The translations under genes were made by a program, and so were the position numbers. The notes below the pieces were generated by a model, which had not been told where the DNA came from, did no database searches, and saw only the letters and a program-made list of their open reading frames with translations. A stretch of 53,122 nt of DNA from Stutzerimonas stutzeri SDM-LAC (GTDB taxonomy: Bacteria > Pseudomonadota > Gammaproteobacteria > Pseudomonadales > Pseudomonadaceae). The DNA lies in the NCBI RefSeq assembly GCF_000235745.1, contig NZ_AGSX01000180.1, positions 1-53,122 of the forward strand, read 5' to 3'. Below, in pieces: positions 8,337 through 17,937 of the stretch; within the stretch, counting starts at the first letter, position 1; every line of letters starts with the position of its first letter.

Positions 8337-9325
8337 GTCGTCGCTGGTGGTTGCTCGCTGGCGCTTTGCTGATGGTCGCCCTGGTGCCGATTTTGCTCGG
8401 CGGCAGCGGCTTGTTCGAGCGGTTACGCGGTTTTCCCCCAGGCTTGCTACTGACGATGCTTGGCATGATCGTCGTCGGCTGGTATTTGAATGCGCTCCGG
8501 CTGCGCTTGCTCATTGGCCGTCGCCGCTTGGGTCAGCATCGTGCGCTGGGCATCGTGATCGCAACGGAGTTCGCCATCTGTGCCACGCCCGGCGGCGCCG
8601 GTGGTCCGTTGACGATGATGGCGCTGCTGCTGCGCCATGGCGTGCCGCCGGCCAAGGGCACCGCGACCTATGCGGTCGAGCAGCTGACCGATCTGCTGTT
8701 TTTCGCCTGCGCGCTGGTAGGCGTACTGATCTATGCGGTCACTCATTCGCTGAATAGCTATATCGCCAGCCTGCTGGGCTTTAGTGCAGCGTTACTGATC
8801 GGGCTGATGGTGCTGCTGGCATTGCTCGGGCGCTTCCATCGGCAGGTGTTTCTGCTCAACGGCTGGTTGATCGGTCGACTGGGTGTGAAGGGCACGCGCC
8901 AGCGTAGCTGGGCCAGAAAGGTGCTGGGTTTTCGCAATGCCTTGCTGGAGTGTTTCCGGTTGCCGCGGTCGATCCTGCTCGGGGTGTTCATCCTGACCAC
9001 GCTGCATTGGCTGCTGCGCTACAGCGTGCTGTACCTGACCTTGCTAGGGCTGGGCAGCTCGCTGGCCTGGGCCTGGACCTTTATCGTGCAGCTGCTGGCA
9101 CTGACGGCCGGACAGCTGAGCCTGCTACCCGGCGGTGCGGGCAGTGCCGAACTGGCATCCGCGGCGTTGCTGGCACCGCTGGTGGGGAAATCGACGGCGG
9201 CGGCGGGTATTCTGATCTGGCGCTTCGTAACCTATTACTTCTATCTCATCGCCGGCGCGCCGCTTTTTCTGCACCTCGCCGGCCGGCCGTTATTCGATCG
9301 CCTGGCCAAAGCCCGTAACGTCTGA
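8333..9325 (+). CDS. UPF0104 / MprF-type flippase-domain membrane protein
   Basis: 330 residues from the ATG at 8333, overlapping the deacetylase stop (ATGA). It has about eight hydrophobic helices and the family blocks TEFAICATPGGAGGPLTMMALL and LSLLPGGAGSAELASAALL. This is the 'lysylphosphatidylglycerol synthase transmembrane region' family (COG0392). In MprF the domain flips aminoacylated lipids to the outer leaflet; stand-alone copies often sit beside glycosyltransferases. Here it closes a three-gene operon and would be the exporter of the product made by the first two proteins. An in-frame extension upstream to 7946 overlaps the deacetylase gene and is not used. Confidence 0.85.
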   Translation: MSRRWWLLAGALLMVALVPILLGGSGLFERLRGFPPGLLLTMLGMIVVGWYLNALRLRLLIGRRRLGQHRALGIVIATEFAICATPGGAGGPLTMMALLLRHGVPPAKGTATYAVEQLTDLLFFACALVGVLIYAVTHSLNSYIASLLGFSAALLIGLMVLLALLGRFHRQVFLLNGWLIGRLGVKGTRQRSWARKVLGFRNALLECFRLPRSILLGVFILTTLHWLLRYSVLYLTLLGLGSSLAWAWTFIVQLLALTAGQLSLLPGGAGSAELASAALLAPLVGKSTAAAGILIWRFVTYYFYLIAGAPLFLHLAGRPLFDRLAKARNV

Positions 9326-9414
9326 CGGCTCTGCCTTGCCGTTCCTCGGGAGAACGAAACTATTGTCGAAGGCGCTCGGTCCACTGAACGTACCCAAGCA
9401 GAGAGGAATGAGCC

Positions 9415-9606
9415 ATGAGCAGTACTGAAGATAAAATGAAAGGCAACCTCAACGAAGCCGCCGGCAAAGCCAAGCAAGGCTTGGGTGAGGCAACCAATAA
9501 CGAGCGCATGAAAGGCGAAGGTCAACGTCAGGAAGTCAAAGGCGATGCTCAGCAAGTCAAGGGCGAAGTCAAGGACGCAGTGAAGAAGGGCGTTGATCGC
9601 GCCTGA
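9415..9606 (+). CDS. CsbD family stress protein
   Basis: 63 residues, highly charged and without hydrophobic segments. EDKMKGNLNEAAGKAKQGLG is the CsbD signature, followed by a KGEGQRQEVKGDAQQVKGEVKDAVKKG tail of short repeats, likely one helix. CsbD-like proteins are general-stress proteins of unknown mechanism (sigma-B dependent in Bacillus; stress-induced in Pseudomonas). A ribosome site (AGAGGAATG) precedes the start. The gene is monocistronic, with a strong terminator 15 bases after the stop that it shares with fdxA. Confidence 0.9.
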   Translation: MSSTEDKMKGNLNEAAGKAKQGLGEATNNERMKGEGQRQEVKGDAQQVKGEVKDAVKKGVDRA

Positions 9607-9620
9607 CTCGCCGCTTCCAT

Positions 9621-9652
9621 AAAAAATGCCCGCATTGCGCGGGCATTTTTTT
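9621..9652. terminator. Bidirectional terminator between csbD-like gene and fdxA
   Basis: TGCCCGC/GCGGGCA around a 5-base loop, flanked by six A on the left and seven T on the right. The A/T runs make it a good terminator on either strand, for the csbD-like gene (plus) and fdxA (minus). Confidence 0.9.
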
Positions 9653-9664
9653 GTCCGGGGCCTC

Positions 9665-9988
9665 TCAGCGCTCCAGATGTTGCAGCTTGTCCTTCACGCC
9701 GTCCCACTCTTCGGCGTCCGGCAGCGAGTCTTTCTTCTCGGTGATGTTCGGCCAGACTTCCGCCAGATCGGCGTTCAGCTGGATGTACTCCTGCTGATCA
9801 TCCGGGACTTCATCTTCGGAGAAAATCGCCTGGGCAGGACACTCCGGCTCGCACAACGCGCAGTCAATGCACTCGTCCGGATGAATGACCAGGAAGTTCG
9901 GCCCTTCGTAGAAGCAGTCCACCGGACAGACTTCTACACAATCGGTGTATTTGCACTTGATGCAGTTGTCGGTGACGACGAAGGTCAT
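9665..9988 (-). CDS. fdxA: Ferredoxin FdxA, 7Fe type
   Basis: 107 residues. Cys9, Cys12, Cys17, Cys21 and Cys25 form the first cluster region and [12 protein letters not shown] the second, as in [3Fe-4S][4Fe-4S] ferredoxins of the Azotobacter vinelandii FdI type. The acidic C-terminal extension (~50 residues) is also typical. It carries electrons in the cytoplasm; partners may include ferredoxin-NADP reductase, which is encoded here as fpr at 25 kb. GAGGAGA precedes the ATG. It lies 130 bases downstream of mutS on the same strand, the usual Pseudomonas order. Confidence 0.95.
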   Translation of the reverse strand: MTFVVTDNCIKCKYTDCVEVCPVDCFYEGPNFLVIHPDECIDCALCEPECPAQAIFSEDEVPDDQQEYIQLNADLAEVWPNITEKKDSLPDAEEWDGVKDKLQHLER

Positions 9989-10118
9989 TTCTAGCTATCT
10001 CCTCGGGCGGTTCGGGTGGCGTTGCAATGACGCCCCCTTCGGCAGGACTATGGCGGCACCAGGCAAATGCCGCCTATATCCAAAAAATGCGCGCGATTCT
10101 AGCAGCTTTTAGCAGCCG

Positions 10119-12689
10119 TCAGACACGCGCTTTCAGGTTGTATAGCAGGTCCAGCGCCTGGCGCGGGCTCATATCATCGGGATTGATCCGGAGCAATTCT
10201 TCGACCACTGGGTGCGGTAGGCTCGCGAACAGGTCGTTCTGCTGGGGTGGCGCAGGCTGGCCAGGAGTCATTTTCGGTGTTTCGTGGGGCAAGCTGGTGG
10301 TTTCCAGCCGCGACAAATGGTCGCGTGCGCGCTGAATCACTTCGCCAGGCACGCCGGCCAGCTGGGCCACCGCCAAGCCATAACTCTGGCTCGCCGGTCC
10401 CGGCAGAACATGATGCAGGAAAACGATGCGTTCGTTGTGCTCGGTGGCCGACAGGTGCACGTTAGCGACCACCGTCTGGCTTTCCGGCAGTACGGTGAGT
10501 TCGAAATAGTGGGTTGCAAACAGGGTGTAGGCGCGCAGTTTGGCCAGGTGCTCGGCAGCCGCCCAGGCCAGCGACAAGCCATCGAAGGTGCTGGTGCCGC
10601 GGCCAACTTCGTCCATCAGCACCAGGCTGCGGTCGCTGGCGTTGTGCAGGATGTTGGCCGTCTCGCTCATTTCCACCATGAAGGTCGAGCGACCGCCGGC
10701 CAGATCATCCGACGAGCCGATGCGGGTAAAGATGCGGTCGACCAGAGACAGCTCGCAGGCTTTGGCCGGCACGAAACTGCCGATTTGCGCCAGCAGTACG
10801 ATCAAGGCCGTTTGGCGCATGTAAGTCGACTTACCGCCCATGTTCGGGCCGGTGATCACCAGCATGCGGGTTTCGTCATCAAGGTTTAGGTCGTTGGCGA
10901 CGAAGGGCGTCTGCAACACCTGCTCGACTACAGGATGACGGCCTTGATCGATCTGCAGGCAGGGGTGCTCGACGAAACGTGGACGGTTGAGATCAAGGGT
11001 CAGAGCCCGTTCGGCGAGGTTGCTGAGCACGTCGAGTTCGGCCAGCGCCGCAGCGCTGTCCTGTAGCGGCGCGAGATGACCAATGAGCCGTTCCAGCAGT
11101 TCTTCGTAGAGCTGTTTTTCACGCGCTAATGCGCGGCTCTTGGCAGACAGCGCCTTATCTTCGAACGCCTTGAGTTCCGGCGTAATGAAACGCTCGGCGC
11201 CCTTCAACGTTTGCCTGCGGATGTAGTCGGCCGGTGCCGACTCGGCCTGCTTGCTCGGCAGTTCAATAAAGTACCCGTGCACGCGGTTATAGCCGACTTT
11301 CAAATTGGCCAGCCCGGTACGGGCTTTCTCGCGGGTTTCCAGATCCATCAGATACTGGCCGGCGTTTTCCGACAGCGATTGCAGTTCGTCCAGTTCGGCA
11401 TCGTAGCCGGTCTTCAGGACGCCGCCCTCGCGGATCACGGCCGGTGGATTGTCGATGATGGCTTTAGCCAGCAAGGCAGCCAACTCGGGATAGGTTTGTA
11501 TGGTCGCTGCCAACTCGCTCAGGTGCGGGGCGACCAGTTCCTGCATGCCGACTTGAAGCTGCGGCAGGGCGGCGAGCGCGTCGCGCAGGCGTGCAAGATC
11601 ACGGGGACGGGCGTTGCGTAAGCCGATCCGCGCGAGAATGCGTTCGAGGTCACCGATTTCTTTCAGCTGTGGCTGAATCTGCTCGAAGCGATAGTGTTCC
11701 AACAGGCAGGTGATCGAGTCCTGGCGCGCTTCGAGTACGCTTCGATCACGCAATGGGCGATTCAACCAGCGGCTAAGCAGGCGGCTGCCCATGGCCGTCT
11801 GGCAGCGGTCGACTACCGATTGCAGGGTGTTTTCGCGTCCGCCGCCTAGATTGATGTCCAGTTCCAGATTGCGTCGGGTCGCGCCATCGAGGATAACCGT
11901 CTCGTCGAGACGTTCGTGGCGAAGGCTACGAAGATGGTGCAGTGCGGTGCGCTGGGTTTCCTTGGCATAGGTCAGGAGGCAGCCCGCCGCGCCGATGGCC
12001 AACGTCAACCGCTCGCAGCCAAAGCCTTTCAGATCCTGAGTGCCGAACTGCTGGCAGAGCCCTTTGAAACCACTGTCGCGGTCGAAATCCCAGGGCGCGC
12101 GACGGCGAACACCGCGGCGTTTTTCGACCGGCAGATTGGCTGGCCAATCGTCGGGGATCATCAACTCGGCCGGGTTGAGGCGTTCGACCTCTGCCAAAAG
12201 CGTTTCCCAGCCGCCGAACTCCTGCACACTGAATCGGCCGCTGGTGATGTCCAGTACCGACAGGCCGAACAGCTTCTCGTCGCCTACGACCGCCGCCAGC
12301 AGATTGTCACGATGCTCGTCGAGCAGCGCTTCATCGCTAACCGTGCCAGGGGTGATGATTCGCACCACCTGTCGCTCGACCGGGCCCTTGCTGGTCGCCG
12401 GGTCACCGATCTGTTCGCAGATAACCACCGATTCGCCAAGCTTCACCAGGCGGCTGAGATAGCCCTCGGCGGAGTGAAACGGGATGCCCGCCATGGGGAT
12501 CGCATTACCACCGGACTGGCCGCGTGCGGTCAGGGTGATGTCCAGCAGCTTGGCGGCTTTCTTGGCGTCATCGTAGAACAGTTCGTAAAAGTCACCCATG
12601 CGGTAGAACATCAACTGATCAGGATGCTCGCGTTTGAGCTTCCAGTACTGCTGCATCATGGGCGTGTGATGGGACAGGTCTTGTGACAT
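10119..12689 (-). CDS. mutS: DNA mismatch repair protein MutS
   Basis: 856 residues from the ATG at 12689, which gives the family start ([20 protein letters not shown]); the open frame upstream to 13055 is not MutS-like. [11 protein letters not shown] (F34-x-E36) is the mismatch-reading motif in domain I. The core and clamp follow, then the ABC-type ATPase with Walker [11 protein letters not shown], the [12 protein letters not shown] Walker B/D-loop and the ATHYFELT switch. The C-terminus ([14 protein letters not shown]) matches the tetramerisation tail. It recognises base mismatches and recruits MutL. Length is normal, with no sign of a mutator lesion. Confidence 0.97.
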   Translation of the reverse strand: MSQDLSHHTPMMQQYWKLKREHPDQLMFYRMGDFYELFYDDAKKAAKLLDITLTARGQSGGNAIPMAGIPFHSAEGYLSRLVKLGESVVICEQIGDPATSKGPVERQVVRIITPGTVSDEALLDEHRDNLLAAVVGDEKLFGLSVLDITSGRFSVQEFGGWETLLAEVERLNPAELMIPDDWPANLPVEKRRGVRRRAPWDFDRDSGFKGLCQQFGTQDLKGFGCERLTLAIGAAGCLLTYAKETQRTALHHLRSLRHERLDETVILDGATRRNLELDINLGGGRENTLQSVVDRCQTAMGSRLLSRWLNRPLRDRSVLEARQDSITCLLEHYRFEQIQPQLKEIGDLERILARIGLRNARPRDLARLRDALAALPQLQVGMQELVAPHLSELAATIQTYPELAALLAKAIIDNPPAVIREGGVLKTGYDAELDELQSLSENAGQYLMDLETREKARTGLANLKVGYNRVHGYFIELPSKQAESAPADYIRRQTLKGAERFITPELKAFEDKALSAKSRALAREKQLYEELLERLIGHLAPLQDSAAALAELDVLSNLAERALTLDLNRPRFVEHPCLQIDQGRHPVVEQVLQTPFVANDLNLDDETRMLVITGPNMGGKSTYMRQTALIVLLAQIGSFVPAKACELSLVDRIFTRIGSSDDLAGGRSTFMVEMSETANILHNASDRSLVLMDEVGRGTSTFDGLSLAWAAAEHLAKLRAYTLFATHYFELTVLPESQTVVANVHLSATEHNERIVFLHHVLPGPASQSYGLAVAQLAGVPGEVIQRARDHLSRLETTSLPHETPKMTPGQPAPPQQNDLFASLPHPVVEELLRINPDDMSPRQALDLLYNLKARV

Positions 12690-12897
12690 ATAGCTCGACT
12701 TGGTGCGATGTGCAGGTAACAGAGCAGGCGCGGCTGGGTTCCGTACGGGTAACGGCCGTTGCTGGCACTGCGCGCAGATGAAATAAACCGGCAAGGTTAT
12801 CATGGCCGTGCGGCTGCGACGGCATGCGGCCATGCGTGGCTGACCCTCGAAGCGAGCGCTGCTAAGGTGGCGATTGATATAAACATCGGGAGCTTTC

Positions 12898-13398
12898 ATG
12901 TCCACCCTGACCGAACTCGCGGCCCAGCTGGGCCATGCGCTCCAGCAAAAGTCGGCGCAAGTAACCACAGCTGAGTCCTGCACCGGGGGAGGCATTGCCG
13001 AGGCCATTACCCGTGTCGCCGGCAGCTCGGCCTGGTTCGAGGCTGGCTTCGTCACCTATTGCAACCATCAGAAGACACGTCAGCTACAGGTGCCGGAACA
13101 GCTGTTTGCCGAAGTGGGCGCAGTGAGCCGTGAGGTCGTCGAGGCGATGACCCGGGGCGCGCAGTCCGCCAGCGGAGCGCAATACGCCGTTGCCGTTAGT
13201 GGTGTAGCGGGGCCAGGCGGCGGCTCGCCTGAAAAGCCGGTTGGTACGGTTTGGTTGGCCTGGGCTTGCGATGATCAGCGGTTCGCAAGACGCTTCCAGT
13301 TCGATGGCGACCGGCAGGCCGTTCGTGAGCAGAGTGTGAAGGCGGCGCTCGTCGGATTGATCCGCCTGGTGGCCGGAGAAAATCCGATTGAGGGCTAG
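12898..13398 (+). CDS. pncC: PncC nicotinamide-nucleotide amidohydrolase (CinA C-terminal family)
   Basis: 166 residues, equal to the stand-alone CinA C-terminal domain. [16 protein letters not shown] holds the catalytic serine (Ser27), and [19 protein letters not shown] is the second family motif. PncC hydrolyses the amide of nicotinamide mononucleotide to nicotinate mononucleotide in NAD recycling. GGGAG lies before the start. Together with recA downstream this is the common pncC-recA-recX order. It diverges from mutS across 208 bases. Confidence 0.93.
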   Translation: MSTLTELAAQLGHALQQKSAQVTTAESCTGGGIAEAITRVAGSSAWFEAGFVTYCNHQKTRQLQVPEQLFAEVGAVSREVVEAMTRGAQSASGAQYAVAVSGVAGPGGGSPEKPVGTVWLAWACDDQRFARRFQFDGDRQAVREQSVKAALVGLIRLVAGENPIEG

Positions 13399-13423
13399 GC
13401 GCTCGTTTTTGCCTATGCTCTAA

Positions 13424-13443
13424 TACTGTCTACTTATACAGTT
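13424..13443 (+). promoter_or_regulatory. LexA (SOS) box of recA
   Basis: CTGT-CTACTTAT-ACAG at 13426-13441 is a perfect CTGT-N8-ACAG core, extended to TACTGT...ACAGTT. It lies 42 bases before the recA start, the normal site for LexA repression of recA-recX. Confidence 0.93.
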
Positions 13444-13482
13444 GTCGTGGCCTCTGGCCCTCTTGATCAAGTGAGGATTGTA

Positions 13483-14526
13483 ATGGACGAGAACAAGAAG
13501 CGCGCCTTGGCTGCCGCCTTGGGCCAGATCGAAAAGCAGTTCGGCAAAGGCGCGGTCATGCGTATGGGCGATCATGATCGTCAGGCGATTCCGGCCATTT
13601 CTACTGGCTCGCTCGGCCTGGACATCGCCCTCGGCATTGGCGGTCTGCCTAAAGGTCGGATCGTCGAAATTTACGGTCCGGAATCGTCGGGCAAGACCAC
13701 CATGACTTTGTCGGTCATCGCTGAAGCCCAGAAGGCCGGTGCTACCTGTGCCTTCGTCGACGCCGAGCACGCGCTGGATCCCGATTATGCTGGCAAGCTC
13801 GGCGTCAACGTCGACGACCTGCTGGTTTCGCAGCCCGACACGGGCGAGCAGGCGCTGGAAATCACCGACATGCTGGTGCGTTCCAATGCCGTTGACGTAA
13901 TCATCGTTGACTCCGTGGCTGCCCTGGTCCCCAAGGCGGAAATCGAAGGCGAGATGGGCGACACCCACGTCGGTCTGCAGGCCCGTCTGATGTCTCAGGC
14001 GCTGCGCAAGATCACCGGTAACATCAAGAACGCCAACTGCCTGGTTATCTTCATCAACCAGATTCGTATGAAGATCGGCGTGATGTTCGGAAGCCCCGAA
14101 ACCACAACTGGCGGTAACGCACTGAAATTCTATGCATCGGTTCGTCTCGACATCCGCCGTACCGGCGCGGTGAAGGAAGGCGACGAAGTGGTCGGCAGCG
14201 AAACCCGCGTCAAGGTCGTCAAGAACAAGGTGGCGCCACCGTTCCGCCAGGCCGAGTTCCAGATTCTTTACGGCAAGGGCATCTACCGCAATGGCGAGGT
14301 CATCGACCTTGGCGTTCAGCAGGGTCTGGTTGAGAAGTCTGGTGCGTGGTACGCCTACAAGGGCAACAAGATCGGCCAGGGCAAGGCTAACGCCGCCAAG
14401 TATCTGGAAGAGAACCCCGAGATCGGGCGCGAAATCGAACAGCAGATTCGCGACAAACTGCTAGTGGTTTCGCCGAACAGCAAGGCTAATCCGGTCGTTG
14501 AAGACCTGGCCGAAGCTGACCTCTAA
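13483..14526 (+). CDS. recA: Recombinase RecA
   Basis: 347 residues from the ATG at 13483 (GTGAGGATTG upstream); an in-frame ATG at 13447 would place the LexA box at the start codon's door and adds residues not found in RecA. Walker A is GPESSGKT (65-72). [10 protein letters not shown], loop L1 [21 protein letters not shown] and loop L2 [22 protein letters not shown] are intact, and the acidic tail ends EDLAEADL. It forms ATP-dependent filaments on single-stranded DNA for strand exchange and for triggering LexA self-cleavage. RecX follows 5 bases later. Confidence 0.98.
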   Translation: MDENKKRALAAALGQIEKQFGKGAVMRMGDHDRQAIPAISTGSLGLDIALGIGGLPKGRIVEIYGPESSGKTTMTLSVIAEAQKAGATCAFVDAEHALDPDYAGKLGVNVDDLLVSQPDTGEQALEITDMLVRSNAVDVIIVDSVAALVPKAEIEGEMGDTHVGLQARLMSQALRKITGNIKNANCLVIFINQIRMKIGVMFGSPETTTGGNALKFYASVRLDIRRTGAVKEGDEVVGSETRVKVVKNKVAPPFRQAEFQILYGKGIYRNGEVIDLGVQQGLVEKSGAWYAYKGNKIGQGKANAAKYLEENPEIGREIEQQIRDKLLVVSPNSKANPVVEDLAEADL

Positions 14527-14531
14527 AGCCG

Positions 14532-14993
14532 ATGCCGGTCGTGCTCGACAGCCCTGCCGCAGTGCGGCGGGCCGCCATGGATCTCTTGGCCCGGCGCGAG
14601 CATGGGCGTATCGAGCTGAGCCGCAAATTGCGCTCACGCGGTGCGCCAGCTGAACTCATCGAACCTGCGCTGGAAAGGTTGGCCGATGAGGGATTGCTTA
14701 GCGAAGCTCGTTATCTGGAGAGTTTCGTGCGCATGCGAGCTAACGCCGGCTACGGTCCATTGCGTATACGTGAAGAGCTGACCCAGCGAGGGCTGGCTCG
14801 AGAGGATATCGAGCAGGCATTACGCGACAGTGGCTTCGATTGGAATGCGCAACTGCACGAAGTCTGGTTGCGTAAGTTCGGTGAATTGCCGGGCGATCAG
14901 CGGGAAAGGGCTCGTCAGGGCCGGTTTCTCAGCTACCGTGGCTATCCGCTGGACTTGATCGGGCGCCTTCTGCGAGGCGCTTCGCTCGACTGA
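14532..14993 (+). CDS. recX: Regulatory protein RecX
   Basis: 153 residues, an all-helical three-helix-repeat protein. The blocks [38 protein letters not shown] and [18 protein letters not shown] are typical RecX. It binds RecA filaments and limits their activity. It starts 5 bases after the recA stop, so it is made by readthrough from the LexA-controlled recA promoter. Confidence 0.95.
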   Translation: MPVVLDSPAAVRRAAMDLLARREHGRIELSRKLRSRGAPAELIEPALERLADEGLLSEARYLESFVRMRANAGYGPLRIREELTQRGLAREDIEQALRDSGFDWNAQLHEVWLRKFGELPGDQRERARQGRFLSYRGYPLDLIGRLLRGASLD

Positions 14994-15059
14994 TCCGGGC
15001 TCGATAGCGTTTCCCCCTGCTACGGCCTCGTCCGTTTGCAATTCTTATTTTCGCCCCGC

Positions 15060-16151
15060 TCAATCGCCGGCACCCAATGGCGAAGCCCAGTGTTCCCTCG
15101 CATTGATGAAGTCGGTCAGTTCCCGTAGTCGACCGTGGTCCCGTCCGTTGAATACGAAGCTCAGCCTGGGTAACGGCTGCAGTTCCGGCTCGTCCAGTTC
15201 CATTTCGCAGCACGCTTGCTGCTCGAAGCGACCTTTCAGGCAAAGGTCGGCAAAATGTTCGTTCATGTCGGACACCGCGGCGTCGGTCAGCACATGGTTC
15301 ATGCGCATGACGAAGCGATCCTGCAGCCATCGGCTCGAGTGGAAGTTGCTGTAGAAGTGATCGATCTCTGCGGCAGCGTCCTCGGCATTGTCTACCAGAC
15401 GCATCAGGCGCATGTCAGTCGGCAGGATGTAACGGTTGCCCTCAAGCTGCCGGCGCATGAAGTCAATCGCGTCTTTCCAGAACGTGCCGCCGGGTTCATC
15501 TAGCAGTACGATTGGCACCAGCGGGCTCTTGCCCGTCTGCAACAGGGTGAGGACTTCCAGGGTTTCGTCCAGCGTGCCGAAGCCGCCGGGACACAGCACC
15601 AACGCATCGGCCTCCTTGATAAAGAACAGCTTGCGCACGAAGAAGAAGTGAAAGGACAACAGATGGTCGGTGCCATCTACTGTCGGATTGGCATGCTGCT
15701 CGAAGGGCAAGGTGATATTCAGGCCGAGGCTGTTATCCATGCCCGCGCCTTCGTGGGCAGCCGCCATGATGCCGCCACCGGCGCCAGTAATGACCATCAA
15801 TTCGTAGCGTGCAAGCGTCTCGCCGAGCTCCCGGGCAAGCGCGTACAACGGATGTTCGATGGGGGTTCTCGCCGAGCCGAAAACAGTCACTTTGCGGCGG
15901 CGCTTGAACTGATCGAGGCGGCTGAAGGCGTGCTCCATTTCGCGCATGGTCTGCAGCAGAATCTTGGCATCCCAGCGGCTTCGGTCGGCTTGCGCCATGC
16001 GCATGACGGTAACCAGCATCTCCCGATACAGCGGCAGGTTCTGGCTGCTGGATGGAACTACCAAGGCAACCAGTTCATCGATTTTTTTCGACAGTTCGGC
16101 GCCACTGGTTTTGAAATGTCGCGACAGGTAATCGTCCGGTTCGAAAGGCAT
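15060..16151 (-). CDS. LOG family protein (TIGR00730-type Rossmann fold)
   Basis: 363 residues. The core has VFGSARTPIEHPLYALARELG, VITGAGGGIMAAAHEGA and the LOG signature CPGGFGTLDETLEVLTLLQ (PGGxGTxxE), the nucleotide-monophosphate binding and hydrolysis site. There are ~90 extra N-terminal and ~100 extra C-terminal residues relative to small LOG proteins, recalling E. coli PpnN (YgdH), which cleaves pyrimidine/purine nucleotides to ribose 5-phosphate and base, but it is shorter than PpnN. AAGGAG lies 7 bases before the start. It faces recX tail to tail. Family sure; substrate not. Confidence 0.87.
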   Translation of the reverse strand: MPFEPDDYLSRHFKTSGAELSKKIDELVALVVPSSSQNLPLYREMLVTVMRMAQADRSRWDAKILLQTMREMEHAFSRLDQFKRRRKVTVFGSARTPIEHPLYALARELGETLARYELMVITGAGGGIMAAAHEGAGMDNSLGLNITLPFEQHANPTVDGTDHLLSFHFFFVRKLFFIKEADALVLCPGGFGTLDETLEVLTLLQTGKSPLVPIVLLDEPGGTFWKDAIDFMRRQLEGNRYILPTDMRLMRLVDNAEDAAAEIDHFYSNFHSSRWLQDRFVMRMNHVLTDAAVSDMNEHFADLCLKGRFEQQACCEMELDEPELQPLPRLSFVFNGRDHGRLRELTDFINAREHWASPLGAGD

Positions 16152-16374
16152 ACGAGTCTCCTTAGAAAGCTTCGACGCTGCTCAGTCACCATGCGCGAGG
16201 GCGGCGCCTCCCATATGCGCATGTGTGCAAACGACCGCCGGAATTTGGCCAGGTGACACCTGGTATGCGGCTTACTTGGGTCAATGGTTCTATGCCTAAC
16301 AGTAGCCCAGCGCGAAGGCGCAAATGCTGGTCCCTCCCCCTGAGCGAGCGAAAGCACATCATCATGCGTGCGTG

Positions 16375-16397
16375 AGCCGCAGGGTTGAGCTGCGGCT
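16375..16397. terminator. Hairpin after the beta-CASP hydrolase gene
   Basis: AGCCGCAG/CTGCGGCT, 8 bp perfect, loop of 7. It lies just past the stop of the minus-strand hydrolase gene, where a terminator would be expected, but no T run follows on that strand. The rest of 16152-16408 shows no gene and should contain the LOG gene promoter. Confidence 0.4.
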
Positions 16398-16408
16398 GTA
16401 CCCGGTCA

Positions 16409-17809
16409 TCAGATGGCGATGCGATCACCCGGTTCCGGAATGGTGGCTTGCCAATTGAGACGATCACGCAGTGCCTCCTGCAAGGCGCGCATCTTGTCCA
16501 GCTCCCCATGCACGAGATAAAGCTCCGGATGCGTCTTGAACTGGCTCGCCCATTCGACCAGTTGCGATTGCCCCGCATGCGCTGAGAAACCGCCCAAGGT
16601 ATGGATCTGAGCGTTCACCGCTATGCGTTGGTGCATCAGTTTGACGGTCTTGGCGCCATCAACGATGGCTCGACCGAGTGTGCCGCTTGCCTGAAAGCCT
16701 GGAATGACCAAATGGCATTCCTCACGCCAGAGGTTGTGCTTGAAGTGATGAAGAATGCGCCCGCCAGTGCACATGCCGCTGCCTGCGATGATGATCGCGC
16801 CGCTTTTAAAGCGGTTGATGGCCATTGATTCTTCGGTTGTCGGTGTTGGTCTGAATATCGGCAGCCATGACTCGATACGCTGCCGGTTATGGTCGCCAGC
16901 TATGCCAGGCTGTATATCCAGTTGCTCTTGGAACAGTGAGTAGATCGCGTTCGCGCCGATGGCCATCGGGCTGTCCAGAAAGACCACTTGCTGAGGTACG
17001 CGACCTTGCTGGTAGAGGAGGCCGAGGTAGTAGATCAGATCTTGCGTGCGGCCGACCGCAAATGACGGCATGAGAACATTTCCACCATCCCGGTGGGCCT
17101 GCTGAAGGATCTCGGCAAGCTCCTCGATGGTTGCCTGATGATCGCGGTGATCGCGATCACCGTAGGTGGACTCCATCAGCACCACGTCGGCCTCGCTTAA
17201 TGGCGTCGGCGCATGCATCAGGGGCGAGCAGGTGTTGCCCAGGTCCCCGGAAAATACCAGGCGGCGGGTGGCGTCAAAGTCGGTGACGTCGACCTGAACG
17301 ATGGCTGATCCAAGGATGTGCCCGGCATCGAAGAAGGTCACGGAAATTCCCGGTGCTGCTTCGAAGGCGTCACCATAGGCATGAGGCTGACGTTGCGCCA
17401 GCATGCGTTCGGTATCGACCCGGGTGTAAAGCGGCTTGATGGCCGGCTTGCCCAAGCGCGCGCGCCACCGATTTTCCCACTCGGCGTCCTTTTCCTGGAT
17501 GTTTGCCGAGTCGAGCAGCATCAGCTCAAGTAGTTTTCCCGTCGCCTCGGTCAGATGGATAGGCCCTTTGAACCCTGCTGCCACAAGCTTCGGTAGCAAG
17601 CCGCTATGGTCGATGTGCGCGTGCGACAGCACCACGGCATCGAGTGTTTGCGGGTCGAAGCTAAAGCCCGCGCGGTTGCCTGCTTCCTCTTCGCGCCGGC
17701 CTTGGCGCATGCCGCAGTCGAGAAGTACGCGAACACCTTCATGGGTTTCGATCAGGTAACAGGAACCAGTGACCTGTTGGATGGCGCCGAGAAAGCTGAG
17801 CAAAGCCAT
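16409..17809 (-). CDS. MBL-fold beta-CASP RNase-like hydrolase
   Basis: 466 residues. The metal site is SHAHIDHSG (motif 2), DAGHILGSA (motif 3) and FSGDLG (motif 4). The beta-CASP insert and C-terminal GGFSAHAGQSQLVEWAS (with the conserved His) place it with CPSF73/YSH1-like and bacterial RNA-processing exonucleases of this group, not with beta-lactamases. It likely cleaves RNA in the cytoplasm; in bacteria the substrates of this branch are unknown. AGGAGG precedes the start. It diverges from the phosphoketolase-like gene over 128 bases that carry an Anr-like site. Confidence 0.9.
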   Translation of the reverse strand: MALLSFLGAIQQVTGSCYLIETHEGVRVLLDCGMRQGRREEEAGNRAGFSFDPQTLDAVVLSHAHIDHSGLLPKLVAAGFKGPIHLTEATGKLLELMLLDSANIQEKDAEWENRWRARLGKPAIKPLYTRVDTERMLAQRQPHAYGDAFEAAPGISVTFFDAGHILGSAIVQVDVTDFDATRRLVFSGDLGNTCSPLMHAPTPLSEADVVLMESTYGDRDHRDHQATIEELAEILQQAHRDGGNVLMPSFAVGRTQDLIYYLGLLYQQGRVPQQVVFLDSPMAIGANAIYSLFQEQLDIQPGIAGDHNRQRIESWLPIFRPTPTTEESMAINRFKSGAIIIAGSGMCTGGRILHHFKHNLWREECHLVIPGFQASGTLGRAIVDGAKTVKLMHQRIAVNAQIHTLGGFSAHAGQSQLVEWASQFKTHPELYLVHGELDKMRALQEALRDRLNWQATIPEPGDRIAI

Positions 17810-17866
17810 GAGAACCTCCTGTCTGTACTGTTGTGCTCAGCATGCCCGCAATGCCGGCGGCTCATC

Positions 17867-17880
17867 TTGATGCATATCAG
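17867..17880. promoter_or_regulatory. Candidate Anr/FNR box
   Basis: TTGAT-GCAT-ATCAG differs from the Anr/FNR consensus TTGAT-N4-ATCAA only in the last base. It lies 57 bases before the phosphoketolase-like gene start and 57 bases from the start of the divergent beta-CASP gene, so it could serve either or both under low oxygen. Confidence 0.55.
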
Positions 17881-17937
17881 AGAGAGCACCCGAGACGCTG
17901 ACTAGACTGTCGCCAATGCCCATCGAAGGAGTCCGAC

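Noticed and set aside
9345-9390. AlgU or sigma-S promoter before the csbD-like gene
   Set aside because: GAACGA and CTATTGT are suggestive, but neither pair has a proper partner at correct spacing.
17818-17837. LexA box near the beta-CASP gene (CTGTCTGTACTGTTGT)
   Set aside because: No ACAG half at the right spacing.
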